A DNA stretch of 61,652 nucleotides from Candidatus Dormiibacterota bacterium (GTDB lineage Bacteria; Chloroflexota; Dormibacteria; Dormibacterales; Dormibacteraceae), in the NCBI GenBank assembly GCA_955652675.1, contig CATPBP010000058.1, forward strand, positions 1-61,652. The letters are read 5' to 3'. Made by a program: the position numbers and the translations under genes. Positions 7,144 through 14,848 of this stretch are shown one piece after another (the first letter of the stretch is position 1; each line of letters opens with the position of its first letter). The notes under the pieces were generated by a model. It worked only from the letters and a program-made list of their open reading frames with translations. It ran no database searches and was not told the origin of the DNA.

Positions 7144-7607
7144 TGGCTTATTTTCGCGGCCGGCCGCCGCCGCCCTTCCTCCAGGTAGCGCTTGAGGGAG
7201 TCCATCGCCTGCCGGATGCCCTCCGCGTACTGATTCTTCAGCATCCCACCCGCGAACCGGAGCACCCCGGTCAGCTGGTAGTCCATCTCATAGACGAGAT
7301 CTGTCGCTCCCGCCTGCTCGCTGTAGGTGTACGACCAGTCGCCGCGCAGCGGACCCCCGTCGAAGCGGCCCGCACAGCGGCGCGGAGGGTCCCACTCGGT
7401 GTGGAGCAGGATCAGCCCGCCGGTGAATCCGCCTGGCAGCGCCAGCTCGTAGCGGACCCGCCAGTTCTTTCCCGGCCGCCCATCCAGCGCCTGGGCTCTC
7501 TTCACATAGCCGGCCCATCTGGGCAGGTTATCCAGGTCGACGTGAACGGCGTTCCAGACCTCGCCGGAGGGGGCACGGATCGTGACCTCCTCCCGAATCC
7601 GGGTCAT
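7140..7607 (-). CDS. SRPBCC-fold (START-like) protein
   Basis: The 155-residue product starts MTRIREEVTIRAPSGEVWNA, the classic start of the polyketide-cyclase/dehydrase SRPBCC family (PF10604-like), and contains the expected long C-terminal helix AEGIRQAMDSLKRYLEEG. These proteins have a hydrophobic cavity and bind lipids, polyketides or other small ligands. The ATG at 7607 follows GATAAT by 6 nt, which excludes an 18-residue upstream extension. It is the first gene of a pair with the CoA-lyase-like gene, suggesting a shared acyl or aromatic substrate. No catalytic activity can be assigned. Confidence 0.75.
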   Translation of the reverse strand: MTRIREEVTIRAPSGEVWNAVHVDLDNLPRWAGYVKRAQALDGRPGKNWRVRYELALPGGFTGGLILLHTEWDPPRRCAGRFDGGPLRGDWSYTYSEQAGATDLVYEMDYQLTGVLRFAGGMLKNQYAEGIRQAMDSLKRYLEEGRRRPAAKISQ

Positions 7608-7627
7608 GGTGCGATTATCACTGTCCC
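7608..7627. promoter_or_regulatory. 20-bp divergent promoter SRPBCC / MFS
   Basis: GATAAT on the minus strand (7614-7619) is 6 nt before the SRPBCC ATG; the same bases read GATTATC on the plus strand, 9 nt before the MFS ATG at 7628. The two transcription units therefore share one AT-rich core. Confidence 0.45.
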
Positions 7628-8893
7628 ATGTCAGCCACCGCTCTGACGTCCCGGCCGGCACCGCCGCGCCGGCGCGCCCTGGGAGCGCTGCGACACAGGA
7701 ACTACCGCCTCTTCCTGGGCGGTCAGCTGGTCTCGACCATCGGCACCTGGATGCAGAGCCTGGCCCAGCCCTGGCTCGTCCTCCAGCTCACCCACTCCGC
7801 GTTCCTGGTCGGTCTGGTGCTGGCCCTGCAATATCTGCCAGTCCTGGGCCTGGCCCCGATCGGCGGCCTCATCGCGGACCGCTTCCCCAAGCGCCGGGTC
7901 CTGCAGCTGACGCAGGCGGCCTTCATGGTCCCCGCCCTCCTCCTCTTCATCCTCTCCTGGACTGGGGTCGTGACCTACTGGATGGTCCTGCTGGCGGCCC
8001 TGGCCTGGGGACTCGTGCAGCTGGTGGACGTTCCCACGCGGCAGGCCTTTGCGGTGGAGATGGTCGGCCGCGAAGACCTGATGAACGCGATCGCCCTCAA
8101 CTCGTCGGTGTGGAATGCGGCAGCGGTCATCGGACCCGCCCTGTCGGGCGTCGTGATCGCTTTCCTGGGCGTACCCATCTGCTTCCTGATCAACGCCGTC
8201 TCCTACCTGGCGGTGATCGGGGGGCTGGCGCTGATGCGGAACCTGCCCACCCTGCTCCCCGACCTGGCGCGACAGCCCCTCCAGCAGCGAATGATGGAGG
8301 GCGCCCGCTACGTACGCCGCGACCCGGTGGTCGGCGCCATGCTGATCGTGGTCGGCGTCTTCTCCCTGTTCGCAATGAACCGGCTGACGCTGATGCCACT
8401 GTTCGCAGAGGACGTGCTCCACGTGGGCGCGGTTGGCTTCGGGCTCCTGATGGGGTCGCTGGGGCTGGGGTCCCTCATGGGAGCCTTGACGCTGGCCCTG
8501 GTCGCCCCTCAGCCCAGCGGCCGGCGGCAGTTCTGGGTGGGCGTCATCTGGGCGCTGGCGCTGCTGGGGTTCAGCTTCAGCCGGCTCCTGGCCCTGTCCA
8601 TGGCCCTGCTCTTCGTGGCCGGCTTCTGCCAGATGTGGTTCCTGGCCACCGCCAACACCCGGATCCAGACCGCAACGCCAGACCGCCTCCGCGGCCGGGT
8701 GATGGCCTTTTACGCGCAGGCCGTGATGGGCGTCGCTCCCCTCGGTGCCACGCAGGCGGGCGCTCTTGCCTCCTTTGTTGGCGCGCCGGCCGCCATGGCC
8801 GTGGGCGCCGCCATCGCCGGACTTGTCATCGTTGGCATCCGCGTGGCGTGGCCCTCGGTGTTCACGCTCGAGCCCTCAGAGCTGGTGGCCTAG
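7628..8893 (+). CDS. MFS transporter, DHA3/EntS-like exporter
   Basis: The 421-residue protein has about 12 membrane segments. The first follows the cytoplasmic RHRNYRLFLGGQLVSTIGTW start typical of the MFS_3 (PF05977) group, with the loop motif GGLIADRFPKRRVL between segments 2 and 3. WMQSLAQPWLVLQLT and PTRQAFAVEMV are also characteristic of this group. Members export enterobactin, macrolides or other small molecules, and the substrate is not predictable here. It is divergent from the SRPBCC/lyase pair and is the only transporter near them. Confidence 0.85.
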   Translation: MSATALTSRPAPPRRRALGALRHRNYRLFLGGQLVSTIGTWMQSLAQPWLVLQLTHSAFLVGLVLALQYLPVLGLAPIGGLIADRFPKRRVLQLTQAAFMVPALLLFILSWTGVVTYWMVLLAALAWGLVQLVDVPTRQAFAVEMVGREDLMNAIALNSSVWNAAAVIGPALSGVVIAFLGVPICFLINAVSYLAVIGGLALMRNLPTLLPDLARQPLQQRMMEGARYVRRDPVVGAMLIVVGVFSLFAMNRLTLMPLFAEDVLHVGAVGFGLLMGSLGLGSLMGALTLALVAPQPSGRRQFWVGVIWALALLGFSFSRLLALSMALLFVAGFCQMWFLATANTRIQTATPDRLRGRVMAFYAQAVMGVAPLGATQAGALASFVGAPAAMAVGAAIAGLVIVGIRVAWPSVFTLEPSELVA

Positions 8894-8936
8894 AGCTGCA
8901 GCCAAAAGAGCCATTCCACCCCGCCGGGCTGGCCAA

Positions 8937-8942
8937 TATCAT
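8937..8942 (+). promoter_or_regulatory. -10 element (TATCAT) of small gene 8949
   Basis: TATCAT ends 6 nt before the GTG at 8949; this spacing decides the start codon of the following small gene. Confidence 0.45.
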
Positions 8943-8948
8943 GCTCGG

Positions 8949-9164
8949 GTGGTAATCCGGCGCAGGCGCAGAGCCGAGAACCCGACACTCGAGGACATGG
9001 TCTCCCAGACCAGCGAGATGGTGGGCCAGCTGCTGCGAGAAAATCGAACGCTGAAAGCGGAGAACCTGAGGCTCACCCGCGAGCTGGAGCGCGTGTCACA
9101 CGGTTGGGAAGAGGTCCGTAGGCTGGCCCGCTCCGCCCCGCGCCGGCGTTCCTCCGGCCGCTGA
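8949..9164 (+). CDS. Small coiled-coil protein
   Basis: The 71-residue product begins MVIRRRRRAENPTLEDMVSQ and continues with a heptad-like stretch (MVGQLLRENRTLKAENLRLT) that should form a coiled coil, ending in a very basic tail (ARSAPRRRSSGR). Basic ends around a leucine/asparagine coiled coil suggest a nucleic-acid- or polyanion-binding oligomer. The GTG start is chosen by its TATCAT-6-nt spacing; an internal ATG at 8997 is the alternative. The family is not recognised. Confidence 0.55.
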   Translation: MVIRRRRRAENPTLEDMVSQTSEMVGQLLRENRTLKAENLRLTRELERVSHGWEEVRRLARSAPRRRSSGR

Positions 9165-9239
9165 GCAGCACTCCGCAAGGCCTCCCGGCCGGCGGCAGGC
9201 CGGGACACGGCGCTGCTCGCGCGGTACCCTCCTTGAGGG

Positions 9240-10118
9240 ATGGCCGAATCCCGATCAGGCGTGGGGGACCCGATCGAGGCGCGAATGCAGCTGCTGGTGC
9301 CGATACTCCGCGCGCAGACGGCGACGGCGGTGCTCTCGATGGCCGACGCTCTTTCCGCGTCGAACGCAGGGCAGGGCCACGTGCTCGGGGTGGTCGAGGT
9401 GCCGCGGGCGGACACCGACAACCTCGGTGCCCAGGTGGCTCAGCGGCGGCATGACCTGCTGCGCTGGATCGCCGCCATCGACGCCCACAAGCCGGGCGTC
9501 CACAGTGGGCTGGCGATCCAGATGCGCGTCTGCCACAACGTATCCCTCGGGATCCGGGAGGCGGTCTACGAGAACGGCAGCAACCTGATCCTGATCGAGT
9601 GGCCCGGTCTCAGCAGCCGCCGTCCCCGGCTGCTCAGTGCGGTGCTCGACGATCTAACCTCAGAGCCTCCGGCCGACCTCCTGCTGGTGCGTCCGGGGAC
9701 CCGGACCGGATCGGGACCGCTGGCCGTCCAGAGGGTGTTGGTGCCCGTTCGCGGTGGCCCCAACGCCAAGCTCGCCCTGCTGGCCGGGGTCGCCCTGGGT
9801 GAGGTGCACCAGGCCGAGGTCACCGCGCTGCACATCTACGGGTCGGAACATCACCCGAAGCGGAGAGCTGCCGAGGTCGACTTGGTGCACAACCTGCTCA
9901 GCCAGTTCCGCTATCCACGCCTGGACCTCGTGGAGAAGGACGCGCAGAACGTCGGCGAGGTGATTCGAGACGAGAGCGAGGGATACGACGTGATCGTGCT
10001 CGGCGCCTACGCCGAGGCGACGCAGCCACAGGTCCTGGTCCAGTCGCTGCTGACCCCCAGCCTGCGGCAGCTGGAGGGGACCGTCATCCTCGCCAAGAGC
10101 GCCGGCCGCCTTACCTGA
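9240..10118 (+). CDS. Tandem universal stress protein (UspA-like)
   Basis: The 292-residue protein contains two UspA-type Rossmann-like halves. The first starts MQLLVPILRAQTATAVLSMA and the second, near residue 160, starts QRVLVPVRGGPNAKLALLAG. The second half has the usual DVIVLGAY strand, but the ATP-binding G-2x-G-9x-GS/T motif is not clearly intact. Double Usp proteins are cytoplasmic and bind nucleotides or act in stress signalling. It follows a TACCCT (9225-9230), 9 nt before the ATG. The target process is unknown. Confidence 0.7.
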   Translation: MAESRSGVGDPIEARMQLLVPILRAQTATAVLSMADALSASNAGQGHVLGVVEVPRADTDNLGAQVAQRRHDLLRWIAAIDAHKPGVHSGLAIQMRVCHNVSLGIREAVYENGSNLILIEWPGLSSRRPRLLSAVLDDLTSEPPADLLLVRPGTRTGSGPLAVQRVLVPVRGGPNAKLALLAGVALGEVHQAEVTALHIYGSEHHPKRRAAEVDLVHNLLSQFRYPRLDLVEKDAQNVGEVIRDESEGYDVIVLGAYAEATQPQVLVQSLLTPSLRQLEGTVILAKSAGRLT

Positions 10119-10146
10119 AAGCACGCTCTCGGCCCAGGCGGCGGTC

Positions 10147-10152
10147 TAGGCT
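10147..10152 (+). promoter_or_regulatory. -10 element (TAGGCT) of acidic small gene
   Basis: TAGGCT ends 8 nt before the ATG at 10161, consistent with leaderless or near-leaderless transcription. Confidence 0.35.
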
Positions 10153-10160
10153 GGGTCTCC

Positions 10161-10445
10161 ATGGAGAGAAGATCGGACAGCACCGAAGAGCAGCCTCCAC
10201 CAGAAGCGCCGCGAGAGCCGGAAGACGTCGCCGCTGAGGTAGACACGGTCCAGGGCTGGGAGGAGGACATCCCCACAACACCCGAGCTGGAACCCGACGA
10301 CGGCTATCACCCGGAGCAGGGCGGCGCCAAGTACGAGCAGCCGGACCCCGTGGACGAGGACCTGCTCGCTCAGGAGGAGGGCCTGGATCAAGACGAGGTA
10401 GCCGAGGTGTTACTGGAAGAGGACCAGGAGACACCGGAGAAATAG
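10161..10445 (+). CDS. Small, highly acidic, probably disordered protein
   Basis: The 94-residue product consists largely of Glu, Asp, Pro and Gln (for example WEEDIPTTPELEPDDGYHPE and DQDEVAEVLLEEDQ) and should be intrinsically disordered and strongly negatively charged. It has no cysteine, no membrane segment and no recognised domain. A candidate -10 box precedes it and a hairpin (10501-10519) follows. Such proteins may act as charge mimics or assembly chaperones, but nothing here shows that. Confidence 0.55.
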   Translation: MERRSDSTEEQPPPEAPREPEDVAAEVDTVQGWEEDIPTTPELEPDDGYHPEQGGAKYEQPDPVDEDLLAQEEGLDQDEVAEVLLEEDQETPEK

Positions 10446-10500
10446 CTCAAGCTGGGCGCTGAGCGATTCATCGGCTGGCTCTGAAAGGACCCCATCCCCA

Positions 10501-10519
10501 CCCCTCCCGTCAGGAGGGG
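10501..10519. terminator. GC-rich hairpin, possible terminator / dispersed repeat
   Basis: CCCCTCC-CGTCA-GGAGGGG forms a 7-bp stem; TCCTTTTTGG begins about 10 nt further on. Similar CCCTCCC/GGGAGGG hairpins occur at 31046-31066 and 31103-31123. Confidence 0.4.
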
Positions 10520-10567
10520 GAGGCAATCATCCTTTTTGGAGTCCTTGACTGGTCTGGGTCGGGCCCT

Positions 10568-10573
10568 TAGCGT
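10568..10573 (+). promoter_or_regulatory. -10 element (TAGCGT) of the ATPase-LuxR gene
   Basis: TAGCGT ends 6 nt before the GTG at 10580, supporting this start and a leaderless mRNA. Confidence 0.4.
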
Positions 10574-10579
10574 CGGTTC

Positions 10580-12903
10580 GTGGCCGCCACCGCACCCGCG
10601 CCTCTCAGGCACAGCTTGCCTGTCCACCTGGACAGCTTTGTGGGGCGGCGGCGGGAGGTGGCCGAGGCGCGGCGGCTGCTCGAGGGCGCGCGCCTTCTCA
10701 CGCTGACGGGGCCGGGCGGAGCAGGCAAGACACGGCTGGCCACGAGGGTGGCCGCAGAGCTGGAGCGGTCTTTCCCCGACGGCGCCGCTTTCGTGGAGCT
10801 GGGTGAGCTGCGAGATCCCTCCCTGGTGCCCGCGGTGGTGGCCACCACGCTCGGCCTCCGGGACCTCTCCAGCCGCTGGCTGATCGGCATGCTCTCCGAT
10901 TACCTGGCGGACGCCCGGCTGCTCCTTGTGCTTGACAACTGCGAGCACCTGGTCGACGCCTGCGCCGTCCTCCTCAACGGGCTCCTGCGAACCGCGCGCG
11001 GCCTCAAGGTGCTGGTCACCAGCCGGCAGCCGCTCGGCGTCGAGGGCGAGGTGGTCCTGCCGGTGCCGCCGCTGAGCGTGCCGCCCAGCGACGGACCGGC
11101 GGCGCAAGAGACCTTGCTGCAGTACGACTCGGTGAAGCTGTTCCTGGAGCGGGCGGCGGCCGTTCAGCCGGGCTTCAAGGTCGACGGACGCAACGCGGAC
11201 GCCGTCGCGGAGCTCTGCCGCAGCCTCGAGGGCATTCCGCTGGCCATCGAGCTGGCCGCCGTGCGCTTGCGGGCGCTGTCCGTGGACCATATAGTCGACC
11301 GGCTCGGGGATCGCTTCCGGCTGCTGAGCGCGGGCAGCAGGACCGCCAGCCGCAGGCACCAGACGCTGCACGCCACGGTCGATTGGAGCTTCGAGCTGCT
11401 GGCCGAGCGCGAACGCATCCTCTGGCGCCGGCTGGCGATCTTCGCCGACGGCTTCGAGCTGGAGGCTGCCGAGTTCGTCTGCGGCGGCCCGGACCTCCCT
11501 TCGGAGGAGATCTTCGAGGTGCTGGCCGGGCTGGTGGAGAAGTCGATAGTCCTCGCACACCCCGGGAGCCGGCGGCCCCGCTACCGGATGCTGGAGACGA
11601 TCCGGCAGTACGGAAGGCGCCGGCTGGAGGACGTTGGAGAGGAGCCGCTGCTGAGAAAACGCCACCTGTCCTGGTTCACCAGGATCGGCGAGGAGGTTGA
11701 AGTGGCCTGGTGGGGACCCGACCAGGCCTCCTGGTTCGACCGCCTGGAGGCGGACCACGGGAATCTCCAGGCCGCTCTGGAGTACAGCCTGCAGCATCCC
11801 GACGACCTCGAGCCGGGAGCGGTGCTGGCGACCAGGCTCTGGCTCTACTGGCATGCTCGGGGCCGCGTCGGCGAGGGACGGCGCCGGCTCTCCTTGCTCC
11901 TGGAGGGTCGCCTGCCGAGCCTGGCTCGCAGCCGAGCGCTCTCGGTCGCCGCCTACCTGGCGCTGCTCCAGGGGGACGCCGATTCCGCCCTCCCCCTGCT
12001 GGGCGAGAGCCTGGCACTGTCCCAGCGCGCGGGATCGCTGCCGGCCGGCGGCGTCGCTGTCGGCCTGCTGGGCTGGCTGCACATGTTGCGGGGAGAGGTC
12101 GAGGAGGCGGCACAGCTGCTCGACCAGGCGGTCGCCATCCACCGCGACGAGGCGGTCGAGCCGATGTCGGAGGGGCTGGGCATCTATCTGCGGGCGCTGG
12201 TGGCCTTCTTCCAGGAGGACGACCGGCTTGCGAGCCAGCTTTTCGAGCGCACAGTCGCCTTCTGCCGGGGCCGCGGAGAGCGCTGGCTGCAAGCGAGCGC
12301 CCTGCTCGGCCTTTCCCTGCTGGCGATCCGGGCTCGCCGCGGCCCCGAGGCCCTGAAGCTGGGGCGCGAGAGCGTGAAGCTCGCCGCCGGGCTGGACGAT
12401 CGCTGGGGCACCGCCCTGGGGGTAGAGGCCCTCGCCTGGGCCTCGATCGTCGCCGGCAAGGCGGAGCGGGGGGCCCGCCTGATGGGCGGCGCGAATGCGG
12501 TCTGGCAAACCATGCCTGCCGAGCTTCCGCCCATCTGGCAGAGCAGCCACGACCGGTATGCCGGCGAAGCGCGGCGCCGGCTTGGTGGGCCAAGGTTCGA
12601 AGCAGCAGTGGCCTCCGGACTCCGGCTCCCTGTGGCCGAGGTCGTGAGCCTGGCTGTTCGCGAGGCGGCTCCTGCCCCGGCAAAGCGGCAGGAGGCGGGA
12701 GAGGCCGTGACGCTTACCAGGCGCGAACGGGAGATCGCCGCGCTGGTGGCGGCGGGCCTGACCAACCGCGAGATCGCCGCGAAGCTGGTGATCTCCGTAC
12801 GCACGGCGGAGACGCACGTGGAGAACATCATGAGCAAGCTCGGCTTCAGCTCCGCACCCAGATCGCCGCCTGGTCCGCCACAAATCCAAATCCACACGCA
12901 TAG
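10580..12903 (+). CDS. Large ATPase/TPR regulator with C-terminal LuxR HTH, frameshifted near its end
   Basis: The protein has an NB-ARC/AAA-like ATPase (P-loop GPGGAGKT at 44-51, Walker B LLLVLDN with Asp-119), a TPR-like helical middle (about 370-660) and a LuxR-type HTH (about 706-760, LTRREREIAALVAAGLTNRE and SVRTAETHVENIMSKLGF). This is the COG3903-like architecture of ATP-regulated transcription factors. Just after KLGFSS the frame shifts: as read it continues for 440 senseless codons antisense to the next gene, whereas one extra base near 12852 would give SSRTQIAAWSATNPNPHA and a stop at 12901-12903, the expected LuxR ending. The coordinates assume that correction. A sequencing error is as likely as a true mutation. 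The regulon is unknown. Confidence 0.8.
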
Positions 12904-12937
12904 AAAAAGCGCCGCCTCAGCGGGGGAGAGGGAAGTC

Positions 12938-14632
12938 CTACTGGTGTGTGGGATGCCCGCAGCGGTCGCAGAAGGCCTTTCCGGCCACCTGGTTTCCGCA
13001 GCTCGAGCAGAACAGCGACTGGAGCGAGGCCTGGGCCGGCGGCTGGAAGCCGATGCTCGGCTGGCCCGGCGCAACCGCGGGGGCCATGCCGGCGGGCACG
13101 GGCGCCCCGGCGGCCGGCACGGTGGGGGTGGCATGGGACGCGGTGACGCTTCCACTGCTCGCTTCCGGCGCCTGGTAGACGGTGGGGGCCTGCTGGAAGG
13201 CAGGAGCCTGCTGCTGCGAGGTGCCGCCGGCGCGCCGGCGCGAGCGCCTCAGCACCAGCACACCACCCACGGCGCCGCCGATCAGGAGGAGCCCCAGCGG
13301 GATTCCGACCATCAGGTAGGGGATGTACTTGTCGTTGGAGTGGTCCCTACCCTGGGCGACGGCCAGCTGCGACTTGGCGATGTACTCCTGCACGTAGGGG
13401 TGACCGGGCGAGAGGCTGTTCACCTGCTGGAACTCGGTGAGCGCGTCTCCGTACCACTGCTTGTTGTAGAGCACGATGGCGTCGTCGTACTTTTGGGTCA
13501 CGATTCCCTGCTGCGGGTGGGCTCCCGACTTGTCGACGAACTCGCGGGCGACGGAGACGGGGACCGCGAAGTTGAAGCCCTGGACCTCTTTGCCGGTGTT
13601 GGGATCGACGCTGCCGAAGGTCGCGATGCCGATCACGCGACCGTTGGCATCGAACACGGGACCACCGCTGTTGCCGTGCGTGATGGGGGCGTCGATCTGG
13701 ATCACCGACCAGCCTCCTGGCATGGTCTTCTTGGCGCTGACCGTGCCGGTGGTCATGGTCGGCTCGACCTGGCTCTCCTCGGAGAGGATCGGGTGGAAGG
13801 TGGCGGCCCCGGGGTAGCCCAGGACATAGACCTTGTCGCCCGTGTTGACCTGGCTGTCGTCACCGAGGGGGACTGTCGGCAAGTCCTTGCGCTCGACCTT
13901 CAGCACGGCGACGTCCTTGCCGGGGATCTGCTGCCCAGCGGCGCTGACCTCGGCGGTGATGTCCTTGGCGCCGACCTTGACTCCAGGGACGGCCGCCCCG
14001 ACCTGGACGAAGAACGACTTGTCCAGCTTGGCAACCTGCAGGTAGTGGGTGTCATAGACGGTGACGGCCTGGGTGACCTTCTGCACCAGCTGCGGCGAAG
14101 CCGAGCCGCCCGAAGAGCTGATGAAGTCCTTGACGTCCTGGTCGATGAAGGCCTTGAGACCGTTGGCCGCCAGCTGCTGCTTGAGCTCGCCCTCGTCCGG
14201 TGCCGCAACGTGGGCATTGGTGACCACGTAGCCGTCGGGTGAGATGACGAAGCCGGAGCCCTGCCCGACCAGTTCCACGTCCGCCTGCCGCATCTGATTG
14301 GTGGGGACGAAATAGGCGATCGGGTCGCCCAGGATCTGGTCGATCATCCAGTTGACGATGGCGTTCTGATCGCTGGGCAGCTGCCCCGCCAGGATCATAT
14401 CGACCGCCCGGTTCTTCAGGTACTCGAGCCTGGCGTCATCCAGCTTGGCGTCGGGCACGGTGAGATGGGCTTTGAAGTCCGCCAGCACCATGACCGTCCC
14501 GGGCTTTGAGGTGACGAACAGGTTCTCCGGCGTCATCGTCGACTGCTGGGCGCCGGGCTGGCCACAGGCGAGGGCGAGCAGTGGCAGGGCCAGTAGCGCC
14601 ACCGCCGCCCTTAGAAAAAGAGACCGCAACAT
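12938..14632 (-). CDS. Trypsin-like serine protease lipoprotein with C-terminal zinc ribbon
   Basis: The 564-residue protein has a lipoprotein signal ending LLALACGQ (Cys-23), a trypsin-2/DegP-type protease domain with His-141 (VVTNAHVA), Asp-240 (GKDVAVLKVE) and Ser-322 (HGNSGGPVFD), a long insert between His and Asp, a tetratricopeptide-like helical stretch (about 380-430), one membrane segment (about 437-461), a Pro/Ala/Gln-rich linker and a zinc ribbon CSSCG...CDRCG at the C-terminus. No PDZ domain is seen. The protease should be outside and the zinc ribbon inside the cell. A strong AGGAGG lies 8 nt before the ATG. A quality-control or signalling role is inference. Confidence 0.82.
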   Translation of the reverse strand: MLRSLFLRAAVALLALPLLALACGQPGAQQSTMTPENLFVTSKPGTVMVLADFKAHLTVPDAKLDDARLEYLKNRAVDMILAGQLPSDQNAIVNWMIDQILGDPIAYFVPTNQMRQADVELVGQGSGFVISPDGYVVTNAHVAAPDEGELKQQLAANGLKAFIDQDVKDFISSSGGSASPQLVQKVTQAVTVYDTHYLQVAKLDKSFFVQVGAAVPGVKVGAKDITAEVSAAGQQIPGKDVAVLKVERKDLPTVPLGDDSQVNTGDKVYVLGYPGAATFHPILSEESQVEPTMTTGTVSAKKTMPGGWSVIQIDAPITHGNSGGPVFDANGRVIGIATFGSVDPNTGKEVQGFNFAVPVSVAREFVDKSGAHPQQGIVTQKYDDAIVLYNKQWYGDALTEFQQVNSLSPGHPYVQEYIAKSQLAVAQGRDHSNDKYIPYLMVGIPLGLLLIGGAVGGVLVLRRSRRRAGGTSQQQAPAFQQAPTVYQAPEASSGSVTASHATPTVPAAGAPVPAGMAPAVAPGQPSIGFQPPAQASLQSLFCSSCGNQVAGKAFCDRCGHPTHQ

Positions 14633-14746
14633 CCCGGGTTCCTCCTGCTCCTCGGTGGATTCGGCCCGGGGTTGGCGCCCGTGGCCTGCCGAGTGATCCG
14701 ACTCTAGGAGCGGCCGGAAGCGGCGCCATCCGGGCGACCACGGAGA

Positions 14747-14788
14747 GGACTACGTAATTTCCGGCGACCGGACCGAACTCCGTAGTCC
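14747..14788. promoter_or_regulatory. Inverted repeat, candidate operator upstream of MFS efflux gene
   Basis: GGACTACG (14747-14754) and its exact complement CGTAGTCC (14781-14788) are 26 nt apart in the 216-nt gap between the divergent protease and DHA2 exporter genes. Each half-site continues with a partly matching A-TT tail, suggesting binding of a dimeric regulator. The rest of the gap shows no gene. Confidence 0.4.
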
Positions 14789-14848
14789 GGTGAGGCGGCG
14801 GGCCCCGCCCGATGGAAGCGCGCCCCGCTAGCGTCTGTTTACGCCGCC

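Noticed and set aside
7582-8955. 457-codon frame overlapping the MFS gene
   Set aside because: It is out of frame with a clear 12-segment MFS protein and is Arg/Pro/Gly-rich, typical of a shadow frame.
12904-14242. Continuation of the ATPase-LuxR frame to 14242
   Set aside because: It is antisense to the well-supported protease gene, is low in recognisable sequence, and begins only because of the one-base frameshift in the LuxR domain.
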